Of a stretch of DNA of 64,000 bases, positions 44,494-55,600 are shown piece after piece. The stretch lies in NCBI RefSeq assembly GCF_031846345.1, contig NZ_JAVRHX010000008.1:67101-131100 (forward strand). The letters are read 5' to 3'. The DNA is from Glaciecola petra (GTDB lineage Bacteria > Pseudomonadota > Gammaproteobacteria > Enterobacterales > Alteromonadaceae). Both the position numbers and the translations under genes were made by a program. The notes under the pieces were generated by a model. That model had not been told where the DNA came from. It ran no database searches and saw only the letters and a list, made by a program, of their open reading frames with translations. The first letter of the stretch is position 1; every line of letters starts with the position of its first letter.

Positions 44494-46068
44494 ATGACTG
44501 CCTCAAATAGCTTGCTTCCAGCGCACATCAACGGCCTCGCCGATTATATTGAAGAAACCTTTAAAAAATATGCTGACCGCCCTGCATACAATGCGCTTGG
44601 ACAGAGTAAGAGTTTTGCTCAAATGGACGAACTTTCGGCTAAGTTTGCCAACTATTTATTAGAACATACCGAATTAAAGCCCGGCGACCGAATTGCCGTG
44701 CAATTGCCCAATCTGATTCAACATCCTATTGCGGTATATGGCGCATTACGCGCAGGCATGGTTGTGGTGAACACTAACCCCTTGTATACACCCAGCGAAA
44801 TGCAACACCAATTTAACGACTCTGGTGCTAAAGCATTAGTCATATTGGCTGACTTGCTTCCTAAATACGAATCAATAAAAGCTGACGTTGGCATAGAAAA
44901 GGTTATTGTAACAAGTGCCACCCAGTTACTAGACGAAAAGCCTGTAGAGAATAGCGAATACGATTGTTACGCCAAAATATTTGCCATGGTATCAAACACA
45001 ACGGTACCCGCTCGTGAAGGTATTAGTTTAGACGATTCGTGTATTTTGCAATACACGGGCGGTACCACCGGCGTGTCTAAAGGCGCTGAGCTTTCTCATT
45101 TAAATGTACTGGCAAATAGCATACAAACATTAGACAGAGTAAAAAGTATAGTGGTAGAGGGTGAGGAGATTGTAGTGTGTCCGCTTCCGCTTTATCATAT
45201 CTATGCCTTTACTGTATGTATGATGACCTTTTTTGCCAAAGGTGCAATGATATTATTAATTCCTAATCCTCGTGACATGGACGCATTTGTCAACACACTA
45301 AAACCTCATCAATTTACAAATTTTGCGGGTATCAATACCTTGTTTATGGGGCTGTGTTCACATCCAGAATTTAAAGATCTCGATTTTTCAAAATTAAAAT
45401 TCACCATGTCGGGTGGTACAGCGTTAACCAGTGCCGCAGCAGATTTATGGAAAAGCACCACGGGATGTTCTGTATCTGAAGGCTATGGTTTGTCTGAAAC
45501 CGCACCAGTATTGGCCTTTAATGTTCCAAATAACGAAGTCATGGGCACTGTAGGCCCTCCTCTAGTCGAAACCGACATACAATTTCTAGATGAAAACGAC
45601 CAACCCGTGGCCGAAGGACAAGAAGGCCAAATTGCCGCTAAAGGGCCGCAAGTCATGAAAGGTTATTGGCAGCGTCCAGACGAAACCGCCAAAGTAATGA
45701 CCACAAGTGGCTATTTTAAAACTGGTGATATTGGCCTTATAACACCTGAGGGTTGCGTTAAAATAGTCGACCGTTTAAAAGACATGATCATTGTATCTGG
45801 TTTTAATGTCTACCCTAATGAAGTAGAAGAAGTCTTGTGCAAACATCCCGATGTGCTTGAAGCAGCCGTTGTTGGCAAAGCCGACGATAATACCCAAGAG
45901 CGTGTATGTGCGTATATCACGGTTGCCAAAGATATCGACACCGCACAAGTTATTGCCCATTGCCGAGAAAGCTTAACAGGGTACAAAGTCCCCAAAGAAA
46001 TTAATGTTATAGAAGAGTTACCAAAATCTTCTGTGGGTAAAATACTAAGACGTGAACTAAGGACTTAG
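44494..46068 (+). CDS. Long-chain fatty acid CoA ligase (FadD-like)
   Basis: Activates fatty acids to acyl-CoA via an acyl-AMP. 524 residues of the ANL superfamily: P-loop-like YTGGTTGVSKGAELSH, EGYGLSETAPVL, GYFKTGDIG, IVDRLKDMIIVSGFNVYPNEVE, and the C-terminal catalytic Lys in SSVGKILRRELR. It is close to FadD in length and motifs, but this clade holds several acyl-CoA synthetases. AGGAAA precedes the ATG. An SRPBCC gene follows 6 bases after its stop. Confidence 0.88.
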   Translation: MTASNSLLPAHINGLADYIEETFKKYADRPAYNALGQSKSFAQMDELSAKFANYLLEHTELKPGDRIAVQLPNLIQHPIAVYGALRAGMVVVNTNPLYTPSEMQHQFNDSGAKALVILADLLPKYESIKADVGIEKVIVTSATQLLDEKPVENSEYDCYAKIFAMVSNTTVPAREGISLDDSCILQYTGGTTGVSKGAELSHLNVLANSIQTLDRVKSIVVEGEEIVVCPLPLYHIYAFTVCMMTFFAKGAMILLIPNPRDMDAFVNTLKPHQFTNFAGINTLFMGLCSHPEFKDLDFSKLKFTMSGGTALTSAAADLWKSTTGCSVSEGYGLSETAPVLAFNVPNNEVMGTVGPPLVETDIQFLDENDQPVAEGQEGQIAAKGPQVMKGYWQRPDETAKVMTTSGYFKTGDIGLITPEGCVKIVDRLKDMIIVSGFNVYPNEVEEVLCKHPDVLEAAVVGKADDNTQERVCAYITVAKDIDTAQVIAHCRESLTGYKVPKEINVIEELPKSSVGKILRRELRT

Positions 46069-46074
46069 GGCTAT

Positions 46075-46515
46075 ATGTTTTCGATTAAAGTTGAGCGGAA
46101 AATTTCTAAGCCAATCGATATTGTGTTTGCCAAGTTAGCTGATCATGCTAACTATAAACAATTTAAAGGCGTTGATGACTCGTCTCTCCTTGAAGAAGGT
46201 GAAAACGACAAAAATGGTCTAGGCGCCATACGAGAAATTGTGGCAGCAGGGGGTACCTTGCATGAAAAAATCGTAGCTTACGAACCACCCACACTATTGT
46301 CGTATAAAATCGTTTATTCAAAACCTTTGCCATACCAACACGAACTTGGGCAAATCAAACTGCTTGCACTCGACGAAAATACAACGGCAGTAGAATGGTT
46401 GTCTAAGGGACGTATAAGTGTGCCCCTTTTAGGCCCATGGTATTTTGACAAGCAATTGCAAAAAAATGGCGCAAGAGCATTTGGCAGTATTTTAAAGTCT
46501 ATTGATTTAGCCTAG
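46075..46515 (+). CDS. SRPBCC-family lipid/ligand-binding protein
   Basis: 146 residues of the START-like helix-grip fold, with the family opening VERKISKPIDIVFAKLADHANY and late AVEWLSKGRISVPLLGPWYFDKQLQ. These proteins bind hydrophobic ligands. Six bases separate it from the acyl-CoA ligase stop, so it is cotranscribed and may handle the same lipids; that is inference. Confidence 0.8.
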   Translation: MFSIKVERKISKPIDIVFAKLADHANYKQFKGVDDSSLLEEGENDKNGLGAIREIVAAGGTLHEKIVAYEPPTLLSYKIVYSKPLPYQHELGQIKLLALDENTTAVEWLSKGRISVPLLGPWYFDKQLQKNGARAFGSILKSIDLA

Positions 46516-46594
46516 GAACTTTCTGCAGCTCATTAAGGGGTATGTTGACTCGCAATACCATCATTCAACATACCCTCATTATGTCAAATAGGGA

Positions 46595-48133
46595 CTATTT
46601 GTTTTCTCTTACTAGCTGGTCCATAAAACGCACACCCCACCCTTGGCTGCCTTTGGGTGAAACGTCTATGTCAGAATCGAGCCAATCTACTCCGGCAATA
46701 TCTAAATGTATCCAAGGCAAATCTTCTGCCACAAAGCTACCAATAACGGCAGCACCAATACTTGCACCGGGGTTACCAGCGCCCGAATTTTTAATATCAG
46801 CAATGGGCGACTCTATTTGCTTAAAGTGATTAGGGTGCAAAGGAAGCGGCCATACATGCTCACCAGAGCGCTCTCCAACCGCCATCATTTGAGTAGATAA
46901 TTCAAAATCACGAGTAATTAAAGCAGCATATTCTTTGCTCAATGCTCTAGCTGCTGAGCCTGTTAGCGTTGCAATATTCAGTAGCATTTTAGGTTGATAT
47001 TTTTCTTGAGCATAATAAACAGCATCAGACAAAACAAGGCGCCCCTCTGCGTCTGTGCTCATAATTTCTATACTGGTGCCTTTCATGGTATTAAGTACAT
47101 CGCCAGGACGAATAGCATCGCGGCTTGGCATGTTTTCAGCCATTGCCATTAAACCGACAACATTCACTTTTTCACCGCGTTTTGCAATGGCATACATAGT
47201 ACCGGCCACTGCCGCTGCACCTGATAAATCTGACTTCATTGCCCACATGCCAGAGTTTTGTTTTAAACTAATACCACCGGTGTCGAAGGTGATTCCTTTA
47301 CCTGCTAGTGCAATAGGTGCATCGCCTTTTTTGCCGCCCATGTATTCAACAATAATTAAGCGGGGATCGTGTATTGAGCCCTTACCTACTCCTAGCAATG
47401 CGCCCATATTGAGCTTTTGCATATCTTTTACGTCGAGTACGCGAACGTTTACATTATCTAAACCTTTCAGTTTGGCACGCACTCGGTCTGCAAACAAAGC
47501 CGGATACATGCTTTTACCGGGCTCGGTAGCAAAATCTCGGGCAAAATGTATACCTTCAGCTATATAGCGCAAATCTTTTTGATAAGCCGCCTCAGCATCT
47601 GAGGCACTGCCCGTCACAAAATGCACATCTGACTTACCCGCATCTTTTTTGGTTTTATATTTGTCAAAGCTATAATGGCGCATATGATAACCTTGAGCTA
47701 AATATGCGCTTGGTGCAGGCAGATTGGTATTCAAATTATCGATAAACACATCCACGTTTACATCATTTAAAAGCGAATCAACACTAGCCGCTATTTTCCC
47801 CCCTAAGTTTTGTAGTTCTGGTGCACTCAAACCATCTTCGTCTGCGCTACCTACTACCCATAAATTGTTAACACCCGCTACCATTTGCAAATGTAAGGTG
47901 CTACCTGCTTTTGCATCAAACTCATTAAGTGCCAATAGTTTAGCTAATTGTCCACCGCTTCTGCTATTGAGTTCTCCAGCTGCACCATCTAGTGCGTTTA
48001 CATCGTCAACAAACACTATTTGATCACTGTTTTGTGTGTTCACTTGGTCAGAAAATGTGAAACTTGCACTAGCCGTACAAAACCCTGAAAAGCTGATTAA
48101 ACTTGCAAGCAATATTGATTTTTTGAAAGTCAT
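46595..48133 (-). CDS. Secreted leucyl aminopeptidase (M17 family)
   Basis: 512 residues: a clear signal peptide (ILLASLISFSGFCTASA), an M17 N-terminal domain, and the catalytic domain with metal ligands in LAGKGITFDTGGISLK and the signature STDAEGRLVLSDAV, plus LNIATLTGSA and KNSGAGNPGASI. It releases N-terminal amino acids using two metal ions. Cytosolic PepA lacks a signal peptide, so this one acts in the envelope or outside, probably for peptide nutrition. Confidence 0.9.
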   Translation of the reverse strand: MTFKKSILLASLISFSGFCTASASFTFSDQVNTQNSDQIVFVDDVNALDGAAGELNSRSGGQLAKLLALNEFDAKAGSTLHLQMVAGVNNLWVVGSADEDGLSAPELQNLGGKIAASVDSLLNDVNVDVFIDNLNTNLPAPSAYLAQGYHMRHYSFDKYKTKKDAGKSDVHFVTGSASDAEAAYQKDLRYIAEGIHFARDFATEPGKSMYPALFADRVRAKLKGLDNVNVRVLDVKDMQKLNMGALLGVGKGSIHDPRLIIVEYMGGKKGDAPIALAGKGITFDTGGISLKQNSGMWAMKSDLSGAAAVAGTMYAIAKRGEKVNVVGLMAMAENMPSRDAIRPGDVLNTMKGTSIEIMSTDAEGRLVLSDAVYYAQEKYQPKMLLNIATLTGSAARALSKEYAALITRDFELSTQMMAVGERSGEHVWPLPLHPNHFKQIESPIADIKNSGAGNPGASIGAAVIGSFVAEDLPWIHLDIAGVDWLDSDIDVSPKGSQGWGVRFMDQLVRENK

Positions 48134-48277
48134 GCAAAGAGTGTCCTTTTATAAGTAAAAATTAAATATACCCAGCTCTTATCATAATGCCCATAGGCAG
48201 AGTTTAAGTGCTTAAACTTAGTAAGCTGAGTTAATGCTAATTAGTGTAAGTCTAATACAGGTGAATGAAAATATTGT

Positions 48278-48847
48278 TTAAATTGACTCATCACTCGAAT
48301 TTTTCGACCAAAGTGCTTTCTCGAAAAGCAATAAATCTTCAAAGTCACTCTCTAGCACTAAATGGCTGTGTTCTCGAAACCCTAACTTTAATAACAAACT
48401 CACACTCGCCGTATTTGATTGGCGAGCCGATGCATAAATCACTTTACTACGCGCAAGCAATTGGCTTATTGGGGTTATTGCAGACAAATTATCTAATAAC
48501 AAGCTACTGGCAGTGTAGGCTAGACCTTGTCGGTAATAGGCTTGGCTAATAGCAAATCCAATATCAGGTGCATCTAAATATGGCCGTTTTAATAAGCCAC
48601 ACAAACCTAAAGCTTGCTGTGTTTGTTTACGTTGTAGTAAATATAAACCAAAACCATATTGCTCATAGCTTTGCAAAGGCCCTTCAACAATATAATTTTC
48701 TGCGTCTTGGATGTTATTGATATGTCGGTTACCAATGTAATTTAACCATCCTTTTTCATTAGTTAACTCAAGAATAAAAGGCGCGTCATCTACAGTAACT
48801 TTGCGCAGGACAAAAGATTGATTTTCAGCAATAACAGATGTTTGCAT
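48278..48847 (-). CDS. GNAT-family acetyltransferase (RimJ/RimL type)
   Basis: 189 residues: FVLRKVTVDDAPFILELTN opening, IGFAISQAYYRQGLAYTAS as the acetyl-CoA pyrophosphate loop, and SNTASVSLLLKLGF near the end, which is the RimJ/RimL pattern (N-terminal or small-molecule acetylation). Substrate unknown. It starts 4 bases after the chrA stop, so both share an operon. Confidence 0.82.
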   Translation of the reverse strand: MQTSVIAENQSFVLRKVTVDDAPFILELTNEKGWLNYIGNRHINNIQDAENYIVEGPLQSYEQYGFGLYLLQRKQTQQALGLCGLLKRPYLDAPDIGFAISQAYYRQGLAYTASSLLLDNLSAITPISQLLARSKVIYASARQSNTASVSLLLKLGFREHSHLVLESDFEDLLLFEKALWSKNSSDESI

Positions 48848-48851
48848 TAAG

Positions 48852-50081
48852 CTATAAGCCTAGTAATGACGCCAATACACTCAATAATACGCTAGCGAAT
48901 ACAATAAACAATACGGGAAACCTAAAACGATGTAATAAAACAAAGCAAATAGCCGCAATGGCGACGTCGGTGCTCGATGAAATTGCATGAGTGAATATAG
49001 GGTCATACAATGTGGCCGCTAGCAAGCCAACAACCGCTGCGTTTGCGCCAACTATGCATTTTTGAATAAATGGTTTATGCATCACATATTGCCAAATAGG
49101 CAAAACCGCACCTACCAATAAAAACCCGGGCAGAAAGATAAATGCAGTCGCCCAAAATGCGTTTGAGATAGCACTTAACATTGAACTGTCGGCAGTGGGC
49201 CACAAATAACCCAAATATGCCGCAAACGAGAACATTGGCCCGGGCACAGCTTGTGTTGCGCCATAGCCAGCTAAAAATGCTTGTCGCTCTAGTAAACCTG
49301 GTTGCACCGACATTTGTTCCAGCAATGGCAGCACCACATGGCCGCCGCCAAAAACCAAACTACCCGACTGATAAAACCCAGCCGCAGGCGCAAAAAATAA
49401 ACCACTAAAAAAAGGCAAGCCTGCTAAAAACGCGACAAACAAAAAGGCACACACAATCGCACTTCTAATACTTAAAACGTTGGTATGCTGTGCAAATTTA
49501 GCAGAAGGTTTACTTAAGGGCGTATCTACGGCCTTATTGATTGTTTCTGGTGGCTTGGCAAACAAAAAAGCAAATATCGACCCAAACACTATGGCTAAAA
49601 TCTGCACAATAAGGGATTGATGTAGAACAAGAGCCACAAATACCACAAGAGCAATGCTAAGCGTAAGTTGAGTATGACAAAGTTGTCTCGCCATACCTAA
49701 AACCCCCTGCAAAACAACAACAAAGGCCAATATTGCAAGGCCGTTTAATACACTTTGACCCAAGTCAGCAGAAAATACAGACAACTGACTCGCAAAAATA
49801 ATCAGTAACAATACCGATGGTAAAGTAAATCCAACAAAGGCGAGTAGTGCGCCGACATAACCACCTCGGGTTAAACCAATACTAAAACCCACTTGACTAC
49901 TGGCCGGCCCAGGTAAGGTTTGACAAATAGTTAATATCTGCGCGTATTCTTGCTCGCTTAGCCATTTTTTTTGCTCTACAAAAGCTACTCTAAAATAAGC
50001 TAAATGAGCAATAGGCCCACCAAAAGAAGTGCAGCCTAATATTAAAAAGGTCCAAAAAATATCAAGGTAAATTTTAAGCAT
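48852..50081 (-). CDS. chrA: ChrA chromate efflux transporter
   Basis: 409 residues in two homologous chromate-transport domains: the first with LGCTSFGGPIAHLAYFR and TLPGPASSQVGFSIG, the second with GSLVFGGGHVVLPLLE and AVPGPMFSFAAYLGYL. The paired FGGP/FGGG and PGP motifs are the family signature. It exports chromate, perhaps also sulfate-like ions. The ribosome site is weak. Confidence 0.9.
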   Translation of the reverse strand: MLKIYLDIFWTFLILGCTSFGGPIAHLAYFRVAFVEQKKWLSEQEYAQILTICQTLPGPASSQVGFSIGLTRGGYVGALLAFVGFTLPSVLLLIIFASQLSVFSADLGQSVLNGLAILAFVVVLQGVLGMARQLCHTQLTLSIALVVFVALVLHQSLIVQILAIVFGSIFAFLFAKPPETINKAVDTPLSKPSAKFAQHTNVLSIRSAIVCAFLFVAFLAGLPFFSGLFFAPAAGFYQSGSLVFGGGHVVLPLLEQMSVQPGLLERQAFLAGYGATQAVPGPMFSFAAYLGYLWPTADSSMLSAISNAFWATAFIFLPGFLLVGAVLPIWQYVMHKPFIQKCIVGANAAVVGLLAATLYDPIFTHAISSSTDVAIAAICFVLLHRFRFPVLFIVFASVLLSVLASLLGL

Positions 50082-50104
50082 AAAATGTCAGAACATTTGT
50101 TGAA

Positions 50105-51007
50105 TTAAATAGAAAAGCTATTAACAATTTTCCAACTAAGTTGTTGAAGTGCCAACGCATCTGCTTTGTTTAAGTCGGCAATAAATATATTACCTTCAGG
50201 CGACTTGTTATATAGACTAGCATAGAATACACAAGCCGCTAAGTAAGTTCCCGCAGAACTCGGGTGCTTAATATCGTTGCGATATGTAAGTGTTTTCCCC
50301 CGCGCACTGGTGTCGACCGACAGCACATCTTTCACAAATAAATCAATCTTGGGCAATGATTTTTCTGCCTCTAAAAATGCCAAACCCACTGGCACTACTT
50401 TTACCTTATGTTTTTTTGCGATTTTTATATATTCATCACTTAATGCTTTTGCCATGTCATGCTGACCTTTATAACCCCAGGTCATAAATATAATAGGCTC
50501 AATATTTTTTGCGGAAATTTTTTCTATCGCAAGCTCAATAGCATTTTCAAACCTCTCCCGCTTACTTTCCAGCACTGGCTCATTGCTATGCCCTTGTATA
50601 ACAATTGATTGCCACCTTGCATTGGCGACAGCAAGGTGAGCATCAATATTTGCAAGTTGTTCATACACATGGGCACCTGATAATGTCAATAGACGTACGC
50701 GATTCAAACCGCGCTCCCATTCGCCCGATGCACGTATAAGGCTCGAAAAGTGATTGTGAATGCCGTTATTGTAAAAACTAAAGCTATTACCAATAAATAA
50801 AACTCTTCCATGTGGTTTGGTCTTCTGTTTTTCGTTGTTATTGCTATTAATAGCCAAAGATATTGGCAAAACAGTCGTCTTGTTTGTGCTGTCTAGTGTG
50901 CTTGCAAAGCTCCCTTGAGCAAAACCGGTAAAACTCAACGACAAAATCCCCAAAAGGGCAAAAAACCGAAAAAAATGCGTAGCTGTTTTAAATATTTTTG
51001 TGTTCAT
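50105..51007 (-). CDS. Secreted SGNH-fold hydrolase (DUF4886-like)
   Basis: 300 residues: a signal peptide (FALLGILSLSFTGFAQGSFA), a nucleophile block FIGNSFSFYNNGI, oxyanion residues in VIQGHSNEP, and a C-terminal catalytic His in DIKHPSSAG. This arrangement resembles the DUF4886 group of SGNH hydrolases, often carbohydrate esterases. The substrate is not known. It ends 23 bases from chrA and starts 7 bases after the symporter gene, so it may be linked to it. Confidence 0.72.
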   Translation of the reverse strand: MNTKIFKTATHFFRFFALLGILSLSFTGFAQGSFASTLDSTNKTTVLPISLAINSNNNEKQKTKPHGRVLFIGNSFSFYNNGIHNHFSSLIRASGEWERGLNRVRLLTLSGAHVYEQLANIDAHLAVANARWQSIVIQGHSNEPVLESKRERFENAIELAIEKISAKNIEPIIFMTWGYKGQHDMAKALSDEYIKIAKKHKVKVVPVGLAFLEAEKSLPKIDLFVKDVLSVDTSARGKTLTYRNDIKHPSSAGTYLAACVFYASLYNKSPEGNIFIADLNKADALALQQLSWKIVNSFSI

Positions 51008-51014
51008 TATTCAC

Positions 51015-52496
51015 TCACAAAAATACTAAAGGGGCTAACCATATGGCCACAATACTTAGCAAAATCATACCAACCACATTCAGTATTGCACCAGCCCGCA
51101 CCATTTGCGGAATACTCAATACACCCGAGGCAAACACAATAGCGTTGGGCGGCGTCGCTACTGGCAGCATAAAGGCACAACTCGCTGCCAAGGTAATGGG
51201 AATGCATAAGAGTAAAGGTGAGACCCCTAATTCAAGCGCAACCGCCGCGACTACCGGCAAAAACGTGGCTGCTGTTGCAACGTTACTTGTTAGCTCAGTT
51301 AAAAAGATAACTAAACCAGTCGCCGCTACTACTAATACAAATATACCTAAGCCCCCTAATGGCGTTAAGCTACTTCCCAACCACGAAGCTAAGCCAGTTG
51401 AACTAACGGCAGCGGCTAGGCTCAGTCCTCCACCAAATAAAATCAATACTCCCCAAGGTAAGCGATTTACATCGTGCCAAACCATGACTTGTGGTTGTTG
51501 TTTATCGCCGCTGGGCATTAAAAACAACAGCAACGCAGCGGCCATCACAATGCCAGTATCGGTTAAATAGTCGATGCCAAGAAACGCCGATATAGGCCTT
51601 CGAGCAATCCAAAAAATTACAACTAAAGCAAAAATAATGGCGACACGCTTTTCAGCTAGGCTCATTTTGCCAAGATCTGTGCGTAGTCTATCAAGATGCT
51701 CGTTGACCGCTTTGTTCGCGGGGATGTCTATCTGAAAACTCCAACGAGTGAGCGAATACCATGCTAATGGCAACATAATGAGCATTACCGGCACCCCTAC
51801 CATCATCCAACTTGCAAAGGTAATTTTGATATCGTAATTCTCAGTCAAAAAAGCAGCCAGCAAAGCATTGGGTGGCGTTCCCACTAAAGTTGCCAACCCA
51901 CCAATAGTCGCCGCGTAGGCTAAACCCAGTAACATTGCCGCTTGAAATGCTTTGGTTTGTCGCTTACTCAAATGTGTATTGTTTTCAGCGATAACACTGG
52001 CCACAGACAAAGCAATGGGCATTAACATCATGGTAGTTGAGGTATTAGTCATCCACATCGACAATAATGCGGCAACTAACATAAAACCGCCAATAAGATT
52101 TCTCCCATCGGTACCTGTGTAAGACAAAATAACCAGAGCTATCCGCTTATGAAGATTCCATCGCTCAACCGCCAACGCCAAAATAAAAGCGCCTAAAAAC
52201 AAATAAATGATTGGATTAGCATAAGCGGCAGTTGTCTCTCGCATAGAACTGATGCTCAAAAACGGAAAAGTCACTATTGGTAAAAATGCAGTTACAGGGA
52301 CGGGGACCGCTTCAGTCGCCCACCAAATTGCCATCCAGATACCAACCGCAGCAACTCGCCAAGCTGCTGGCTCCATAGTGCTTTGTGTTTCACCCACAAG
52401 CATCATAATAGCAAAAATAAGTGGGCCTAAAACCAAACCTACATCTTGATAACGCGCACGTTGTTGGTCAGTGATTTCTGGCAAATGATTACTCAT
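51015..52496 (-). CDS. DASS/SLC13-family sodium-coupled anion symporter
   Basis: 493 residues with about 11-12 membrane helices and two inverted repeats holding the Na/substrate loops: MTNTSTTMMLMPIAL and LTSNVATAATFLPVVAAVA, plus GTPPNALLAAF and VATPPNAIVFASG. The family imports di- and tricarboxylates (succinate, malate, citrate), or sulfate in some members. The SNT-type motifs (TNTST and TSNVA) are intact. Located with a TonB receptor and a hydrolase. Confidence 0.88.
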   Translation of the reverse strand: MSNHLPEITDQQRARYQDVGLVLGPLIFAIMMLVGETQSTMEPAAWRVAAVGIWMAIWWATEAVPVPVTAFLPIVTFPFLSISSMRETTAAYANPIIYLFLGAFILALAVERWNLHKRIALVILSYTGTDGRNLIGGFMLVAALLSMWMTNTSTTMMLMPIALSVASVIAENNTHLSKRQTKAFQAAMLLGLAYAATIGGLATLVGTPPNALLAAFLTENYDIKITFASWMMVGVPVMLIMLPLAWYSLTRWSFQIDIPANKAVNEHLDRLRTDLGKMSLAEKRVAIIFALVVIFWIARRPISAFLGIDYLTDTGIVMAAALLLFLMPSGDKQQPQVMVWHDVNRLPWGVLILFGGGLSLAAAVSSTGLASWLGSSLTPLGGLGIFVLVVAATGLVIFLTELTSNVATAATFLPVVAAVALELGVSPLLLCIPITLAASCAFMLPVATPPNAIVFASGVLSIPQMVRAGAILNVVGMILLSIVAIWLAPLVFL

Positions 52497-52629
52497 AAAA
52501 CACCTGTGTTGTATACAGTCATCTGCCTACAGCAAACGAATAAAATGGCTGCAAACAAAGAAAATGATATTAAAATAACAAATGGCGCGTATACAAAATA
52601 GACTTGTATACGCGCTAATTGCCTGTGGA

Positions 52630-55600
52630 CTAAAAGGTGGTTGCTACGTCTATGTAATAGCTACGTCCATAATCACGATGTGCATCAGCAAAATACCCAA
52701 AGAAACGGTCTGCTAAAGGCGCACGTTCGTCGGTTAAATTTCGAATACCAAAGCGTAAACGTGTATTGGTTTCACCATAGTCAAAGCGATAATCAAAGGT
52801 TGCATTATAAGTTGTCATCGCCGGTATGATATAACGCGTTCCATCATCTAGGGTTAATGAGCTTTGATAAAAACTACCAATACGATTTCCACTTAAAGAT
52901 GCACCATATTCAGACTTGCGCCACGACACTCGCATAGATTGTCTTTGCTCTTGATTGCCGTCTTGCCCTATCAAATCAGCAAAACCATCAATGGGGAAGT
53001 TCATTGGCAGCACACCATTTGCCTGCGCCTCAGCAAGTAGTGCAGCATCACCTCCAGCTTCTTGCTCAAACTTCTCAATAAATGAGCCGTTATAACTAAA
53101 CTTAAAACGACCCATATCGTCGGTTCTTAAGGTGTAATAAATACCCACATCAATACCCGCAAGATTACGCGTGTCTAAGTTTGCATATTGGTCATCAACA
53201 AATTGAATATCACCTGCAGGGCAGATACCCGCGGCATTGTAAATTGCGATTTGATCGTCATCAGGAGCTTGACGTGTCACTGCTGGATTAAAAGTGCCAC
53301 TACAATTTGTGTTGCCATCTTGTATGCGCAAGAGTAGGTCAAGTAAGGTATGATTTTCTTCACCAAATAAGCCAATTGTATTTTCTTTTTCGATTGACCA
53401 ATAGTCTACTGTCATCGTTAACTCATCGATTGGCGTAAATACAAGTCCAATATTGGTATTGGTTGACTCCTCAGGCTCTAAGTTTTGACTGCCTTGAGCA
53501 ATACGTTGAATCGAATTCCGACAATCTAAAATATCTTGATCCGGATCACCGCCATTTTCAGCTGCGTATTGACAAGCATAATCATCGCGAGTGTTATTAC
53601 GGGCTACAATCTGCTCATTTATAGTAATCAAATTAGGTACGCGGTATGCTTCTGACCAAGAACCTCTTATTAATAAAGACTCTATAGGTCGCCAACCTGC
53701 TGCGACTTTACCAACAACCGTGCTGTCAACATCTGAGAAGTCCTCATATCTAAGCGCAACTTGCATATTCAAGGTTTCGGTGACCGGTATTTGTAATTCA
53801 CCAAATAGCGACACTACGTCTCGTGAACCTGAGTTATCAGGTGTTGGACTTGAGTTGACTACATCCGATACAAACGGGTAAGTGTCACCATCAAAATCTT
53901 CCCACACAATGGTGCCGTCTAAGCGCGGATCACGGTCGTCCAAAAAGCTCTCACTTCTCCATTCAAAGCCTAGTACGGCGCTTACTGAACCAGCAGGCAA
54001 TTCAAATACATCGGTATTGGCAAACTTGATATCAAATGAGCTAAGTTCCGTTTCGCTTTTACGCTCTACATCCACTAGTGCTTGTTCTATGTTTGAATTC
54101 ACGCCACCGCTGAAAGGGTTGTAAGCGTTAGGTGTGCTATCAAAAAGTGCAGCCGAAATTAAGGTGTTTGAAACCCGATTACGGGTAATATCAGTTTTGG
54201 TTGCTTTCGAATAAGCCACAGCTGACTCCCAATCCCAATTCCCCATTGTGCCGCGTAAACCGGTTAAAAAGCGGAAAGTATTGCCATCGTTATCAACAAT
54301 GCGCGGTACTTCAGCAAAGCGATAGTTATCAAGTTGGAATTCTAAACCTTCGCATGGAACATCAGGAATAAGTGACGCGTCAAGACGATTTGGTGAACCA
54401 CAAGGTCCAAACGGATTGTAATAATTTTCGGCTCCTAAACGTAACCTTGAGGTACTAAATGGTGCACTAGGATGACGGCGTAAATTGGTTTTAGAGCTAT
54501 AAGAGGAAAACTCTGTGAAGCTCTCTACTCCATTGGCAAACTCATGATTTAAAAATAGGAACAAGTTAGTACGAGTTAGTTCAGAACTTAAATCACGGTC
54601 AGCATTTAGGTTATAACGCTCTGTGCCTTGGCCATCGGGTGCACCACAGGTTTGAGCATTGATAACAAAGGTACATCTAGAATCACCCGCTGGATACACT
54701 TCAAATTCACCTGAACTATCGGTGAATGTAAAATCACCGCGCAAGCCATTTCCAGATGCACTTAGGCGAGCATCAAACTGGCCAAAATTACTATTGGCAC
54801 TGTTATTTCTAAATCGAGTATCCCCTTCCCACAAAGAACCTTCTGGAATTCTGTCTCTAAAATCGGCATTCGCCCAACGCGGATCATCTTGTGAATTAAC
54901 ACGGTCACGCGCGTAATAGTTAGCAAATAAGCTTAAGTTAGTGCGACCATTGTTAAAATCTTTACCCCATTCAACGTTTAAGGTTTGGGTATCACGAGGA
55001 ATATTTTTGTACTCAGACCACCGGCCTGAAACCTTAAAACCCACAAAATCAGTTTTTAGAACATGGTTTACTACACCTGCTACTGCGTCTGCTCCATAAA
55101 TAGCCGATGCACCATCACGTAATACTTCAACACGGTCAAGGCCATGCACTGGAATAGTGTTTACGTTAACCGAGTTAACAGGAACAAAACTACCACCCAC
55201 TTCTTCGGTTTGATATGACGCAGAATTTACCATTCGACGGCCATTCAATAATACCAATGTGTTTCCCGTACCTAGGTTTCTAAGGTTATATGTACCAATA
55301 TCACCCCGGGCTGCATTAACACCACCACTGATATTTTCTGCTTCGCTGAAAAAGTTTTGACCATTTTCAGGAATTAACTGCAATAAGTCATCTATGGAGT
55401 CAAGGCCAAGTGTACCAATTTCCTCAGCATCGATTACCGACACCGCTAGCGCTTCTGCTACTTTGCCACCTTGAATATGCGACCCCACTACTTTTATTTT
55501 TTCTACTTCTTCGTTAGCGTCTTCTGTTGATGTGTCTTGGGCTTGTAAAGATGTGCTCACTGACAGCATCGAAGCAATGCTTAAAGCCAATAAAGACGGT

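Noticed and set aside
47055..47567. 170-codon open frame on the plus strand inside the leucyl aminopeptidase gene
   Set aside because: Antisense shadow; the opposite strand has clear catalytic motifs.
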